This document shows positions 1 to 12,335 of a stretch of DNA of 64,000 nucleotides, in pieces (positions within the stretch are counted from its first letter, which is position 1; each line of letters opens with the position of its first letter). Below the pieces are notes generated by a model. The model was not told where the DNA came from, made no database searches, and saw only the letters and a program-made list of their open reading frames with translations. The position numbers were made by a program, and so were the translations under genes. Source of the DNA: Gonapodya prolifera JEL478 (Eukaryota; Monoblepharomycota; Monoblepharidomycetes; Monoblepharidales; Gonapodyaceae); assembly GCA_001574975.1 (NCBI GenBank), contig KQ965761.1, positions 86,027-150,026 on the forward strand, written 5' to 3'.

Positions 1-360
1 TAATTGGTTGTTGTTGCTCTCCGGCCGGGAATTGAACCCGGGTCTGCCCCGTGACAGGGGGCGATACTAGCCACTATACTACCGGAGATGGTAGTTGTTG
101 AATTGTGTTTAGAAACATAGTATATAAATAAAAGTAAAAAGAAAGTATTTGCCCCAACTACACTTCGACCTCAAGGAAAGCTTTTGTACTCCCAATACTT
201 CTGAGCCCCTTGAACATTTCAAACTCGAAGTCAAAATCCTCATTGTATCCAAACTCGAATTATCAACGTTCAGTGTGTCGGCTTGTGGCCTCCTGCCGAG
301 ACCACGGAGCGCGAATCGTGCGCCAGGTTGAAGTCAACATCGTGATATATTTCCCATTAT
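1..360. repeat. Left copy of tRNA-Asp-bearing inverted repeat
   Basis: This stretch is the reverse complement of about 39010-39397. The first 270 bases or so match with only scattered differences, covering the tRNA, its 17-base trailer and its 5' flank; similarity then fades toward 360. Both copies stop at the same trailer base: the right one abuts the assembly gap and the left one is at the window edge. A duplicated tRNA gene with flanks, at which the assembler broke, explains this most simply. Confidence 0.85.
17..88 (-). tRNA. tRNA-Asp (anticodon GTC)
   Basis: Read on the minus strand, the 72 bases fold as a cloverleaf with a perfect seven-pair acceptor stem (TCTCCGG/CCGGAGA), an intronless anticodon loop CTGTCAC giving GTC, the T-loop box GGTTCAATTCC and a G discriminator base as expected for tRNA-Asp. 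It is identical to the copy at 39310-39381. No run of T lies in the 16 bases visible downstream. Confidence 0.95.
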
Positions 361-748
361 GTGGCGGCGGACTCACTATGAAGTAGGCGTATCAGTCGAG
401 TCTTCGCAGCAGCAGCTCCATGAATGTAGCCATGGTGTGATGTAACTGTTGAAGTGATTATGTAAAAATTTGGCGTCTCTAAAATATAAATTGTGTTATC
501 GCGTTTCCTTCAAATCCATCATCATCGATTTCTCACATCCACCATCCCTGACTCAAACGGCCCTGAGATTTCACTCGGCCCGTTCTCCATCGGTCCCTAC
601 TGTCTGCTTCTGAGTTGCGAAGAACCTGAACGACGTGGGTGATTGACACTTCATCGCATGCAGTGGTTCGTGTACAATCGCCAAGCTCCTAACCGCTCAC
701 TCTTTTGATAGTCTTTCCTTGAACAATCAAGCTCTCGCACAGTTCTTC
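361..748. other. Intergenic, nothing recognised
   Basis: No coding frame, RNA gene or repeat could be supported here beyond the fading end of the inverted repeat. It is the presumed promoter side of the F-box pseudogene that follows. Confidence 0.5.
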
Positions 749-2135
749 ATGAACAACAAGTTCACCTCGCTATGCGGAGCAGCCTCTCGCCCCACAGCCC
801 TCTTCACTCCGGAACTCGTCAAAGAGATCTTCAAGATACTCTCGACCAAGGAGCAGGCATCCTGTGCGCGCGTATGGTGAGTTCTTCCTTCTGAAACCAA
901 CTAAAACTAGGAATTAGTTCATGGGGTGACGTCAACAATTAGTAAACGGTGGTAGCCAACCGCCTTTCGATGTTTGTGGCGAAACGTGACGCTGAACCTG
1001 AACGGAGAGACTGTCTCAGGCTGCCTTGCAGCGTTTGATGGATACCCCAGCGAAACAAAGTCGCGTCTGCAACCTCTTTCTGTCACGATTTTCTTTGACA
1101 ACACGTCAGACACTTTTCCACGCGATGCCCTTTCACACTAGTTTCTGCCTTAAAGTCATTTGGACAAACCGCTTTGAGTGGAGGGGGGGTATTAGACATC
1201 TTACATTTTTCTTGATCTCAGACGCAACCTAATAAATGAAAAAACGTCTGAGATCAAGTAAAATGTAAGATGTCTAATTACCCCCACGATAAATCTTGGA
1301 TACTCTGAGCTGCGAATCCCCGATTTGGTACTTTCCTGTTTGGTGCCGACACTGCCCATTTTGAAGGTGTTGAATATCAAAAACGTTCCAGAGTTTGGTA
1401 TTCATTGGCTCAATCGTATTCTTGCTGGGTGCGAGGTTCTTGAGAAACTGATGTGCCAGCAGAGCAAGATGTTCTTGGATGAAGGAATTACTCTTTCCAA
1501 AGTGCTGAAAACCCTAAAGTCATTGCACTGCGCAGGTGTTGACGTGGAGATCTGAAGTTATTTCCCACAGAACCATCTGAAACGCTTGTATTTGCGGAGA
1601 GTAGGAGACCAAGTGTTCGCCCTACTAACACAATATGGGTTTCTCCCAAACCTCGCTCACTTGTTCCTCTTGCAGTCCAAACTCAACCCCCTGGCGCGAC
1701 ATTAAGATGGTCTTAAGCAGAAGGGGGTCACAGTTGAGAACTCTCGGCATCAGTCCCTCAAATAGAAGCTTGAACGCCAAAATGACACGAGCCATCCTCC
1801 GCCTCTGCCCCAATGTCTCTTCCCTTGCACTTGGAGGATTCCAATCAAGCAAAATCTACCCAAGTCTGGTGATCTACATTCTGGACTTAATACCTGGGCT
1901 CTGCATTCTGGACTTGACCCAAGAGGGTGAACGCCTTTCTTGTGATGATGAATTTTCCGCAGCGATCTTGGATGAAAGGACCCTGTCGAGGACTCACAAG
2001 CTTACCCTCTACTTCAGATGGGTTAGGGAATATAATGGCAGCGAAAAGACGCTTTGTGGCTGCTTTCCGGTCACCGATGTCAACCATGTGTACTGGGAGA
2101 CTTTCGGACTGGTTGTTAGAAGAAACTCGGTGTAG
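749..2135 (+). pseudogene. F-box / leucine-rich-repeat protein, decayed
   Basis: The start ATG at 749 opens an F-box helix (LVKEIFKILS, about residues 24-33), then a GT-AG intron at 877-942. The continuation CKRW is followed by a TAG at 953-955, after which typical post-F-box sequence (FRCLWRNVTLNLNGETVSG) runs to another TAG at 1139-1141. A foldback element sits at 1184-1285. LRR-like sequence (LPILKVLNIKNV) then resumes to a TGA at 1553-1555, and the last part is in a shifted frame from about 1700, ending at 2135. At least three stops, one frameshift and one insertion make this a dead gene. F-box proteins are substrate adaptors of SCF ubiquitin ligases. The family call rests on the F-box helix and the hydrophobic LRR pattern. 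Confidence 0.65.
1184..1285. mobile_element. MITE-like foldback element
   Basis: Two arms of about 41 bases (1184-1224 and 1245-1285) are near-perfect inverted complements around a 20-base loop (1225-1244). The outer ends are G-rich/C-rich runs. It lies inside the F-box pseudogene between two stretches that look like parts of the same LRR domain. There is no coding capacity. A miniature inverted-repeat transposon or foldback element is the likely identity; I could not confirm a target-site duplication. Confidence 0.6.
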
Positions 2136-2453
2136 TTGACGCACCAATTGTGAGTGAAGAAGAGGGGCGTGGGGAATGGGTGGGGAGCTGTTGTTGGGCA
2201 ATATGTTTACCCAACATCCACACGTTGAGAATTGGAAGCTGGCAGCGTATATGGCATTAATACTTTCGTGATGCAGAATTTGCTTTCTGAAATGGAAGAG
2301 CTTTCTAAATTCACACTTCAATTGAACTGCGGTGTGCCTATGGTTGTCTGGTTGCCCCAATTTGTTCATGTCTCTGAATCACAATGCAAACGGTTCGTCT
2401 CTTCGACCTGACGGCTTCGCTCGGCGCGCACTTTGCATGTCTAATCACTCGCT

Positions 2454-3877
2454 ATGAGATCAGGCGATCCTATTCTTGGCGCGTTCCCTGGAAACGTCTT
2501 CCTTCCTCTAAAACCGAACGAATCAATCGACGACTTCCTCGAAAGACTTAAACCGTCAACAAGTGCGTTGATTATAACCGCGGTCTCCCCCTTCTATCGG
2601 TCTGATTGGCCTTATAACTCCACTCAGCCTACATATCTCGTGGTCACTGGATCTACTTCCGGAATCCAAACGTCACGAGGGATCCTGAAGGCAGACTATC
2701 GCCCGAACAGACTCAAGTGCTTATGATGACTTGTCACGCGGCCCTGGAGGCTTGGAAACGAAGGTCCAGGGAGCGAAGTGGAGGGCAGCTGACGGACGCG
2801 AAGGCCATGCTGAAGCACATGTGAGCCTTCGATCGCTTCGGCTCACACTCTTCACAATAAATTTGAGTTACACCTGTTCATCGGATTAGTGTGGAGCTCG
2901 CGCACTCGAACGGACTGTCGTCCGGAAAGTGGATGCTCTTCCCAACGAACGCACAAGTGGACGACTTATGGTCTCGCATCGTTCGTCTCACCTGCGCGAA
3001 TCGTCTTGGCAAGGCAGCCAAGGTAGCCACAAATGACGGCACCGATAGAGGCCGGTTGATTTGTGTGTATGTTCAAAACTGTGCAGGCGAAGACGGAAAG
3101 CGCGAAGTTGCGAGGGTGCTTAATGAGCTCCAGAGGGCAGGAATAGAAGGCGCCAACTCGTTTAAGGTATGAAATGTCTTTTCTGTTGCTCGTCCTGTCG
3201 CGCTTCCCACATGTTTGTGCACCGAACGTTTTCTATATCCAGCCCGACATCCTCACCCACCTCGGACTCAACTCTGGCAATGTGTATGGACTGTCAGTAA
3301 CTCTGTACAGTCGATGGGACTTTGACGAGAGCCGACATAAAAGTGTCTCGTCATTGAGCTCGGTATCGTTACCCACTCCTGCCCCTGCGCCCCATGCTGT
3401 TGCCCCCACGGCAATCCCTTCCCAGACACCGGAGCCTCAAGCGCCACCCCCGCCCACAGTTGCTAACGATCACGCTTCGCATGACCCCATGGATGTTGAT
3501 TCTGACACGGAACCTGGATCCCCAGTCGAATCGAGACCCGCACTGACTGTGCCTGTTTTAGGAGCGTCGCATAATAGCGACGGGTCGGAGACCGAGGGCG
3601 AAGAGGGCGTGAGTACTCCGTTGTTATCCGTGAACCTTTCCTTTATTTCGAGTTCATGACGATTTGGAACGATTGACAGGAAGCTCCTCCAACCCATTTG
3701 CCCAACTTTCAGAACCGCAGTACCGACGAGACGCTCAGTGTGCCCATCCGTCCACCTCAACCAAAGAAATCAACTGCCACCTCGACTCCTCTCCCAAGCA
3801 CCGCTCGACCACTTGGAAGTGGACCAGCGCGGAACCCGCTTCCTACTTCCGGTCTTTCCGATTCGGAAAGTGATTAA
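2454..3877 (+). CDS. DUF1917 / UPF0696 (Bles03-like) protein
   Basis: Five exons join in frame to give 380 residues: 2454-2562, 2628-2820, 2890-3166, 3243-3608 and 3680-3877, all with GT-AG introns. The core matches the UPF0696/DUF1917 pattern known from human C11orf68: SGKWMLF, DLWSRIVRLTC, LGKAAKVAT, LICVYVQ, then PDILTHLGLNSGN and YGLSVTLYS. The family has an eIF4E-like fold and an unknown biochemical role. The C-terminal 170 residues are Pro/Ser/Asp-rich and probably disordered. An in-frame stop just upstream of 2454 supports this start. The family call is from recognised motifs; the exon joins are inferred but keep one frame throughout. Confidence 0.8.
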
Positions 3878-4670
3878 CGGATCAACTCTGCTTCATATTA
3901 CCGACGTACCGTACTTGTTGGTCAAATTTAGTTTGAATCAGACTGTCTGCATATTTCACTGTATTAGCATTACATCAAGAGCAATTCACGACCCCATCTA
4001 GCCTCTGTAAAAAGTTTGTGAGGTGGTCTTTGTCTAGGGCTGAATTAATGGATGCTTTGATTGAGGTTCACCAACAGGAATGTATCAATATCAAGGTATT
4101 TTCATTGTTATACATGCTTGACTTCGATGAATACAGCCGTCATCGACTTCAAGTCGCGTGTTTCACCCACTCATTTTATCGCCCGAAACAGAGCTGAACC
4201 AAAGTCCAGGTCACCCGAGCCAGACGAGTCACCAGCACACCACCCACAGATCGAACATTGCGCCAGCTCAGTCTTTGAGGCGCTCTCCAGAACAGCAATA
4301 AACGCATCCTCAGGCAGCTTTACACATCAGGTCGAAACAACACCATACCGGTCAGAGGACTTGAGCGTTTCCTTTGTAAGGCAGCTATCGCTTAAAGTAC
4401 ACGAACGATGTTCCCTGTACCGCTTTTTGATGCTTGTCATTATTGGGGGTAATTTGATATCTTCTTGATCGCGTCAACTTGAATATCAAGGAAAGAGCTG
4501 AAAGATCCGACAGCAAGAGTCAGTGAGCACTCCTGAACCTCTTGCTGCAGAGTACTCAACGTGAGCCCATGTTCTCCAGGATAAACGTGCCGCGGTGTGT
4601 GTCCAAAAAGTACGTGAGGTCCAGAAGTGTGTCCAGGAGATTCGTTTGTCGGAAGACAGGGGCCTCGATG
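3878..4670. other. Intergenic with possible coding remnants
   Basis: No gene could be assembled. A plus-strand frame at about 4505-4690 reads like coding sequence (charged, helical) but is cut by a TGA, and the preceding 300 bases have only short open pieces. A decayed gene is possible. Confidence 0.3.
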
Positions 4671-5114
4671 TCACAAGTTTGTGTGACAACTGAATAGACC
4701 ATATCGGTACAACAAGTCGTGTATTATCAACAAGAGTACTTCCAAATCCTTCCCCTCCGACGGTTCGGCACCCAAGCGCAAAAGTGCAGACACAAAACTC
4801 GCCAGGTCAGATACCCATGTCGTTCGAACTGAAGGGTTGAGCCCCATGAGCATGGCGACCTGGCGCGCACGGACGTGTTCCGAGAAACGAGCACATCTGC
4901 CTCCAACATCTGTCTCTGAACGTTTCGCTTTGCGATCCATCACGACTGATGAATGTTCCGGCATTTTGAAGTCCGTGAACCCATTAGGGAACGAAGTATA
5001 GCAATAATTTCTATCTTGTGTCATGCGAATGGCAACGAGGGCGACGCCTGGCTGATTGAGCCCAAAGAACACTTCACCGAGGTTGAGACGGACGTCGGAG
5101 GTTGGCTCTTGCAT
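4671..5114 (-). CDS. Hypothetical protein
   Basis: A 147-residue open frame starts at the ATG at 5114 and stops at 4671-4673; the frame stays open farther upstream, so a 5' exon may exist, with an acceptor-like CTTCTGAG immediately before this ATG. The sequence is amphipathic with an acidic middle and a hydrophobic end (LEVLLLIIHDLLYRYGLF). I recognise no family. A plus-strand frame over the same bases also reads plausibly, so the strand is not certain. Confidence 0.3.
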   Translation of the reverse strand: MQEPTSDVRLNLGEVFFGLNQPGVALVAIRMTQDRNYCYTSFPNGFTDFKMPEHSSVVMDRKAKRSETDVGGRCARFSEHVRARQVAMLMGLNPSVRTTWVSDLASFVSALLRLGAEPSEGKDLEVLLLIIHDLLYRYGLFSCHTNL

Positions 5115-5502
5115 TCTCAGAAGCGGGGGAGATACAACGAGAAGTGAGTTGGACTTCTTTTTGTTGATTTGATCGAGAGTGCAGAACAAGATGGAGGACA
5201 GAAGAGTAAAGAGGAGAATAAAATACCGAGTGACTGCGCTCACTGTCGTACAAGAGGACCCACCAATACTTGCCCGTGAAAAGACTAGCGAACTCTCGCA
5301 GCAGATGACACGGAAATCGACGCACGCGTCGAGAAACACAGTGGCAAAGCAAAAGCAACCAACCAACTCGCGGTAGTTTGATACAGATCCTTCGCATTGT
5401 GCATTGTACTCTCATAACATCATTCGGACAGCCCATTATTTGCAAAATCATAATCCCGTCGAACCCGAAACCACTTATGGACCGCACCATTCTACAGAAC
5501 CC

Positions 5503-7733
5503 TTATCGGATGGTGGGCATGGTCACAGCAGCCTGGGTCGTCGTTGCGTCCTCCGCACGCCAGAGCGATGTGACGGTCTTGAGTTTGGTACTGAAGGGAG
5601 CGAGTCAATTAGTGCAGGCCTCTCCCGACAAGCAAAGGACACTCACTAGAACTGAACACCGGCCTTGCCGTAGAAGTTGAGGTCACCCCACATGGATCCC
5701 CTCGACCCCGTGAAGGAGAACATGGGGAGGGGAACGGGGATGGGCACGTTGATGCCGACCTGCCCGACATCGATTTCGTTCTGGAATTTACGGGCGATAG
5801 CGCCAGAGGTAGTGAAGATGGCCGTACCGTTGCCTATCCCGGTCACAAATCATCAGCAATCATTCTACATTGCAATGGTGCAGCCAATACTTCGCACTCA
5901 CCGTACGGGTTGGCGTTGATGAGCTCAATCGCCTGGTCCAGCGTGTCCGCCTTCAAGATGACCAGCACCGGGGCGAAAATTTCCTCCTTGTAACACGCCA
6001 TGTCGGGCTTGACCCCAGAGAGGATGGTAGGGCCAAGGAAGTTGCCCTTTTCGAAGCCGGGCACGACGACGTTGCGTCCGTCGAGAAGGAGCTCGGCGCC
6101 ATCGTCAACGCCGGATTGGATGAGCCGCTTAGCGCGGTCGAGAGCCTGGAATTGAGTTGGGGAGCGACCAAAGTGTGAGGCACTCAGTTCCTCAACGACA
6201 AGACCCGGTGATCATGCTCACCTGGGGGGAGATCATGGGTCCAACATCAGCCTTGGGGTCCATTCCGTGCCCAACGTTGAGCTTCTTAGCCCTCTCAACA
6301 AGCTCAGGGATCCACTCCTGGGACTCTCCGACGAACACGGCCGTAGAAAGAGCCATGCAGCGCTGACCGGCGGCTCCGAATGCAGCGCCGACAAGTTGGT
6401 TCAGAGTGTGGTTCTTGTTGGCGTCGGGCACGACAACGCCGTGGTTCTTGGCACCCATGTTGGACTAGATATTGGTGCCGTTGAGGATTGGAATTCGACA
6501 GTAAGCAGGGATAAGTTGGGGCGCATCACTAACCTGAACTCGCTTTCCGTTGGCGTTACCCCTGGCGTAAATGTACTGTCCGGCGCGGTCAGAGCCAACG
6601 AAGGAGATGGCCTTGACGGTAGGCTCGTCGCAAAGGAAGTTGACCTGCGCAAACGTCGGAACCTTGAGCAAGACGTCTTATTTCCCGCCTTTCGGTCGGA
6701 CTTACTGTGTCCACACCACCGTGAACAACGTTTACGATTCCTTTGGGGATGCCGACCTCTTCGTACATCTTCGGAAGAGGTCACTTGGGTCAGCCGGGCG
6801 CCGTCTCAATCGGGAGGGCAACCACTCACCTTGATAAGCATCATCGCAGCACCGGGGTCACGCTCGCTGGGCTTGAAGAGCATAGTGTTTCCGGTAGCGT
6901 TGGCCATGGGGAACATCCAGAGAGGAATCATGGCAGGGAAGCTGAACAGTTCGTGAACCGCAATCCGCGATTAGATTGTAGGCAAGACGTAAATAAAGTC
7001 ATTCTCGACTCACTTGAAAGGTGCAATTCCAGCCGTTACTCCGAGGGGCTCCCGGAACGAGTATGTTTCCATGTCCGTGCTGACTGGAAGAATCTCCCCC
7101 ATCTGAAGGGTCGGGATCGCGCATGCGTGCTCCACGACCTGAAGACCGCGGAATACGTCACCCTTGGCGTCAGCAAAGGTCTTCCCCTGCTCTCGGACAA
7201 TGTTGGCGGCGATTTCATCCTGATTAATGGTGTCGTGTTATTGCATGGATTGTAGAGCACCCTTGTGATTACGATACCAACGGTTCGGTCTCTGATAATC
7301 GCTTGGAAGTCCAGCATCTTCCTTTGCCTTGTGACGGGCGAAGTTTTCCGCCATTCCTCGAATGCGGCCTTGGATGACTTGGCTGCCTCCGCGAGCTCCG
7401 CCGGGGTCGCTTGAGGAACCCGCGTGACGAGCTCTTGGGTAGCCTGTCGAGAGTGACGAGAGAATACATGAGAAAAGCCCCGCGGAAAGAGTGTGGTCAA
7501 TTTCCTGACGATTCCGGCACGGAATCATCTCGTTGCCGACTCACCGGGTTTCTTACTTCGTACCACTTGTCCGCCTGACTCTCGATGAACTCTCCGTGGA
7601 TGTAGAGTTTAGTTGTCGGTGCAGACTCGGCCCCAGTCTCGGTACTGTCCTTGGGCGACGAAGCAGTCGCGTAAGACCGAGCAGCCTGGGGGAGAGGGCG
7701 ACGGAGAGCGGTGGCGACGATTCTGCGATGCAT
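5503..7733 (-). CDS. Methylmalonate-semialdehyde dehydrogenase, mitochondrial
   Basis: This CoA-acylating aldehyde dehydrogenase of family 6 converts methylmalonate and malonate semialdehydes to propionyl-CoA and acetyl-CoA in valine and pyrimidine catabolism. The exons follow the family in order: a presequence [17 protein letters not shown] from the ATG at 7733, [45 protein letters not shown], then [10 protein letters not shown] and the catalytic-cysteine motif GQRCMALS, and finally [16 protein letters not shown]. The last intron (5591-5646) restores the full C-terminus ending MPTIR; without it the protein would stop early at VQF. It lies head-to-tail downstream of the OGDH E1 gene, 350 bases away. 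An upstream in-frame ATG at 7871 is less likely because the presequence begins at 7733. Confidence 0.93.
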
Positions 7734-8083
7734 TTGCGAGGGATTGGCGTGGAGGGCACTTCCAAGAATGTGGAAGGTCAAGGAGTTTGAAACACGGCCC
7801 GCTGAACCGAAAGCAATCATTGATTGGCCAAAGCAACCCGTCATGGCACCGAACAGCGCATTTGTGTACATGACAGCCAGATTGGAAAACCGCCACCGTT
7901 AGTATACATAGAAAGTCGAAATATTCTTACTTCGTTCGAATGCCAAGGTAGTTTATGAAGTTGACTTTTCATGCACAACTGAATAGTATCAGGTAAAACA
8001 CTCCGCAAGCCTCAAGTAATTAGGCACCAAAGGCGTCTACACTACGATCACCTCTCGCCCCCTAACGATTCCGTTATCCGTGC
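7734..8083. other. Spacer between two minus-strand mitochondrial enzyme genes
   Basis: This 350-base spacer holds the promoter side of the semialdehyde dehydrogenase gene and the 3' end region of the OGDH gene. No further gene was seen. Confidence 0.5.
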
Positions 8084-11000
8084 TTAATGCGATTCGACCC
8101 ATGTGGAGTCGTCCTTGCGTCCGAACGCATCCGCGAGGAAAGCTTCCAGCTCGGCGTAGTGCACTCGCTTAGATCCTGTGGCTGGCGACGCTGATGGAGC
8201 GCGACCCGCGTAGCGCTGAAAATAGCAATCACATGATTTTCATGAGTGAGATGTGGACGGAAAAAAGCCCCGAATGGAAACTCACGACACGCGGGCCAGT
8301 TCTAATCTCACGACCCTTGGCCTCGTTGAAGGTAAGGTTCAACCTGGGGCGCACAAATGTCCACGCGCCTTGGTTTCGAGGTTCTTCCTGGCACCAGACA
8401 ACGTCAGCGTTGGGGTATTGGCGCAATTGGAGGAGAACGTTGTGGAAGGGGAACGGCGCAAGTTGCTCAATTCGGACGATGCAAGTATCCTACGTCGATT
8501 GCGAGACAAGTTCATCACTTGCACGCGACAACTCTGATGTATGTTTGTAGACTCACCTTGACGGCGTTCACGTCCCTCGCCTTGGCAATGTCGTAGTAGA
8601 CTTTGCCAGTACAGAAAATAATGCGCTTGATCTCTTCGTCAGGCAGAACCTTCTCTGGAGAGACCTCCGGAATAATGTTCATGACACGGGTACCCTCAGC
8701 AAAGTCCTCGATTTTGGAGACACAGTAGCTATAGAGCACAAATTTGAATTTCCGAGAGACCTTTAAAACGTGCTGTGAAATACCAAGACTCACGGAGCCT
8801 TCAGCAAACTCTTCGGAGTAAGCATAATGAGAGGTTTTCTGAACAGCCTGTGAACTTGCCGCCTCAAAAGGTGGAACAAATTCGCCGGGGTGGTTGGAAC
8901 AGCGACTACGTAGTTCACGCTTTGCGTCTGCTTCATCAGGTTCTTGGAGATGCTCTGAGGGTCCAAGTCCGTGTATTCAGGGAAGGTGTGAGGCTCTTCA
9001 CTGACGAGTTGAAGGTATCGCTCGAGGCGAGAAGACGAGTGCTCGGGACCTTGCCCCTCGTAACCGTGGGGGAGCATCATTACGAGACCTGATTGACGGT
9101 ACCATTTGTGCTCTGCGGATGACAAGAACTGGTCCACAATAATCTGGGCGCCGTTCGCTGTATTGGATAGCCTGAGATCGGTGCAACACCAGGTAGATAG
9201 AATTTACACTCACCGAAGTCACCGAACTGAGCTTCCCACATCACGAGCGCGTTGGGGTTCTCTAGAGAATAGCCGTACTCAAATCCGAGAACACCGTACT
9301 CCGAAAGAGGAGAGTTCATGACGTTGAACAGGGACATGCCATCAGGCTTGCGCTTGACGTTTGCGATAGGGATGTACCGCTGTTCGGTCTCTTGGTCGTA
9401 AATGACAGAGTGTCTGCAGCAACAAATTGACAATTGCAAGATATGATTGATTCCTCCCAAGTTGCCGTGAGACGTACCTGTGCGAAAACGTTCCTCGTTC
9501 GGAGTCCTGACCCGACAACCTGACGTGGTAACCCTCGTCCACCAAACTAGCGAACGCAAGCTGCTCGCCAACACCCCAATCAAGTGCAGTTCCCTTCTCA
9601 ATGGCCGCGCGACGCTGCTGGTAAAGCTGGGCAATCTTTCGGTGTGGGCGGATGGTGGATGGGATCTCCGTGATCTTCTGGCCGAGCGCCCGGAGCTCAT
9701 CGATTTCCACACCGGTCTCCTGGCGTGTTGCGAGCTGGGAAGGCTTCAGCATGCCTATAGAAGTGGGGAATCATTAATTTAGGCGCTACCACAATTCCGT
9801 TGCTCTCTTGATCAACTCACCTGACCACGCGTCCTTCAACCACTCTGCCGGGGATTCATATGCAGCATCACTGGACTTGGAGTACTGCGTCTCGCAGAGT
9901 TCAAGGTACTTTTGATCCACGGCAGCGATCTCGGCCTCATCGAGAACCTTCTCGTCAAGGAGACGCTGGCGGTAGAGATCCAGAGTGGGAGTATGTTTGG
10001 CGATCTTTTTGTACATCTGCATTATTTGTTACGAATGAGGTGAGTACGGCAATCAAAGCAATGATACGTCTATACGTACAATTGGCTGTGTGAACATGGG
10101 TTCATCAATCTCGTTGTGTCCTTGCTTGCGGTAGCAGAAAATGTCCACCACGACGGTGTCCTTGAACATCATTCGGTACTCCGCAGCGGTCTCAGAGGCC
10201 CAAACGACGGCCTCGGGGTCGTCTCCGTTGACGTGAAGAACAGGGCACTAAGTGGGAATCCACACGAGGTAAACATGACAAAGAATAAGCATTCGACAAA
10301 TCTTTTTAAGCATACCTGTAGACCCTTTGCCAGATCGGTGGGGTACGGACTACTCCTCGAGAATTTGGGGTTGGTCGTGAAACCGATCTGGTTGTTAACA
10401 ATAATGTGCACAGTACCACCCGTGGTGTAGTCGGGGAGGTCTTGCATCATGAGTGTTTCTGCAACAACGCCTTGACCCGCGAAGGCTGCGTCGCCGTGAA
10501 TTTGGATCGCCATGTGCTTCTCGTGCATGCTAGGAGGCAACCAGTATGACGAGGTGCTCAGAGTCACAACGAAACGAGGAAGAGGCCTACTAGTCGTTCG
10601 TCCAGAACTGCTTCGCCCTGGCTTTTCCTTCAACAACGCCATCCGCAGCTTCCAAGTGCGACGGGTTGGCCACAAGCGACAAGTGGACCTCCTTTCCATT
10701 GAACATGACGCGGTCGCCCGAAGCTCCCAAGTGGTACATGACATCGCCCGATCCCTCCACGTCGTTCACTGAGGCTTTGATGCCTTTCTTGTCCTCGAAC
10801 TCGGCGAACATCTTGTACATGGGCTTCTTCAGCACGTTGGCGAGGACGTTGAGACGACCTCGGTGAGCCATGCCAACAACGGCGGATTCGAGACCAAGCG
10901 ACGAAGCACGTTCGAGAACTCCTTCGATACAGGGAATCAGAGCTTCGGCACCCTCCAAACTGAAAGAACACCACAAGTGGAGGTCAGTACATCCAGCCAG

Positions 11001-12335
11001 CTGTACACCGAACGCATTGAAAACGCTGGTGATTGACAATCAACTAACCCGAAACGCTTGGTGAAGGGGTACTTCTTCGCCAAGTATCCCTCAAATCTGT
11101 CAGCCCACGTGAGCCAGTTGAGAATGACCCATCGCTGTCGGGGGGTGAACTCTCTTCGACGCTGTTCGAGTTTGCGTTCGATCCAGTTCTTGCGCTCCAC
11201 GTCTTGGATGTGCATGTATTCAACACCCTGGAAAGTAGAGTTGGAGGAAGGTGTGGCGGTGCGAAGTCCAAAAGCCGAGGAAGTAAGGGAAGTTGTCGAT
11301 TCGAGTCAAACGGAAGGTTCACGAGGAACGAAACCGGGGTTATACACCCACCAAAGTGTCTGCGTAGGTGTACTTCAACTTGGCAACGATCTCTCCCAAT
11401 GTCAGCCACCCGTCGCCAGGAGCGAGTGGTGCGCCAACGTAGAACTTTCGTCCAAGATCCTGCTCCGTGAATCCCCAGAACTGGTAGTCGAGCTCTTGGT
11501 AGGGCGGGCGATTCCACAGCCCGAGAGGGTCGAGGTTGGCGGAAAGATGCCCGAACACGCGGTAAGAGCGGATGAGCTCCATGACTAGGTGTGAATACGT
11601 ACAATGGTGAGAGAAAGTATAGTTTCAAAACAACGAGGAGGTGATTTAGATCCCTTGTGGGATGAGAAATGGCACGCGAAGGGACATGGGTCCTTCGAGA
11701 CAAATGACCGCAACTCACCTTTCTTGTGCTCTTCAAGCATTTTGGGTGTAACGGTGACCGGCCCCACGTCAAGCGGGACATCCTGTTGTCCAGCGGTACC
11801 CTTCTGCATGAACTGGTATTGCTCAAGGGCGTTGAAGTACTCGTCCCATTTCGGGTCGACGGATTTGGTGTCACGGCGCCAGGAGTCGTACAGGTTCTCG
11901 AGAACAGCGCTGATGGTAGCGGGAGCGGTTTCATAAATGGTCCGGGTGTTGGAAAGAGTGGGAGCCCGTGGTAATCATTGGTGGAATATGAATACACTGT
12001 GAAAGTGAGATATAATTGATTCAAGGAAACGTTGCTCACGCAGAAGCGCCTTTCAGGAAATCGTCTGTCTTTCCCGGGACTGCGGTGGCAAGAGCCCTGA
12101 ACGAGGTCTGAACGGAGGCAGACTGGAAGAGGGCGGGAATACACGCCCATAGATTTGATTGTGATGTTTGGAAAGCGTCAGGAGTGTGTCGTCGATGAGT
12201 ATCCGCGCGTGGTCGTGTCACTGGTCAACGTTTGGAGAAACCCACACTTGTCCTTGCGAACGTCGCCCCTCTCAACGCTCCCGCACCGCGTCCCGCGCGA
12301 GCAGCTACAGACGCGATCGGTCGCAGTGCCAGCAT
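8084..12335 (-). CDS. 2-oxoglutarate dehydrogenase E1 component, mitochondrial
   Basis: This is the thiamine-diphosphate subunit of the 2-oxoglutarate dehydrogenase complex, which decarboxylates 2-oxoglutarate to form succinyl-CoA in the TCA cycle. Family motifs appear in order: [10 protein letters not shown] near the N-terminus, [29 protein letters not shown], the ThDP region [15 protein letters not shown] with [29 protein letters not shown], and a C-terminus RYAGRAP to WVESH. I place the start at 12335 because exon 1 (12246-12335, 30 codons) gives a classic presequence rich in R and A. Intron 12123-12245, exon 12040-12122 and intron 11910-12039 keep the frame. Many short introns follow. No break was seen. 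Confidence 0.93.

Noticed and set aside
5378-5680. Plus-strand frames opposite the end of the semialdehyde dehydrogenase gene
   Set aside because: They are the complement of its last exons and introns.
11044-12150. A 368-codon minus-strand frame in the OGDH region
   Set aside because: It runs through OGDH introns in the wrong frame; the true exons use other frames and match the enzyme.
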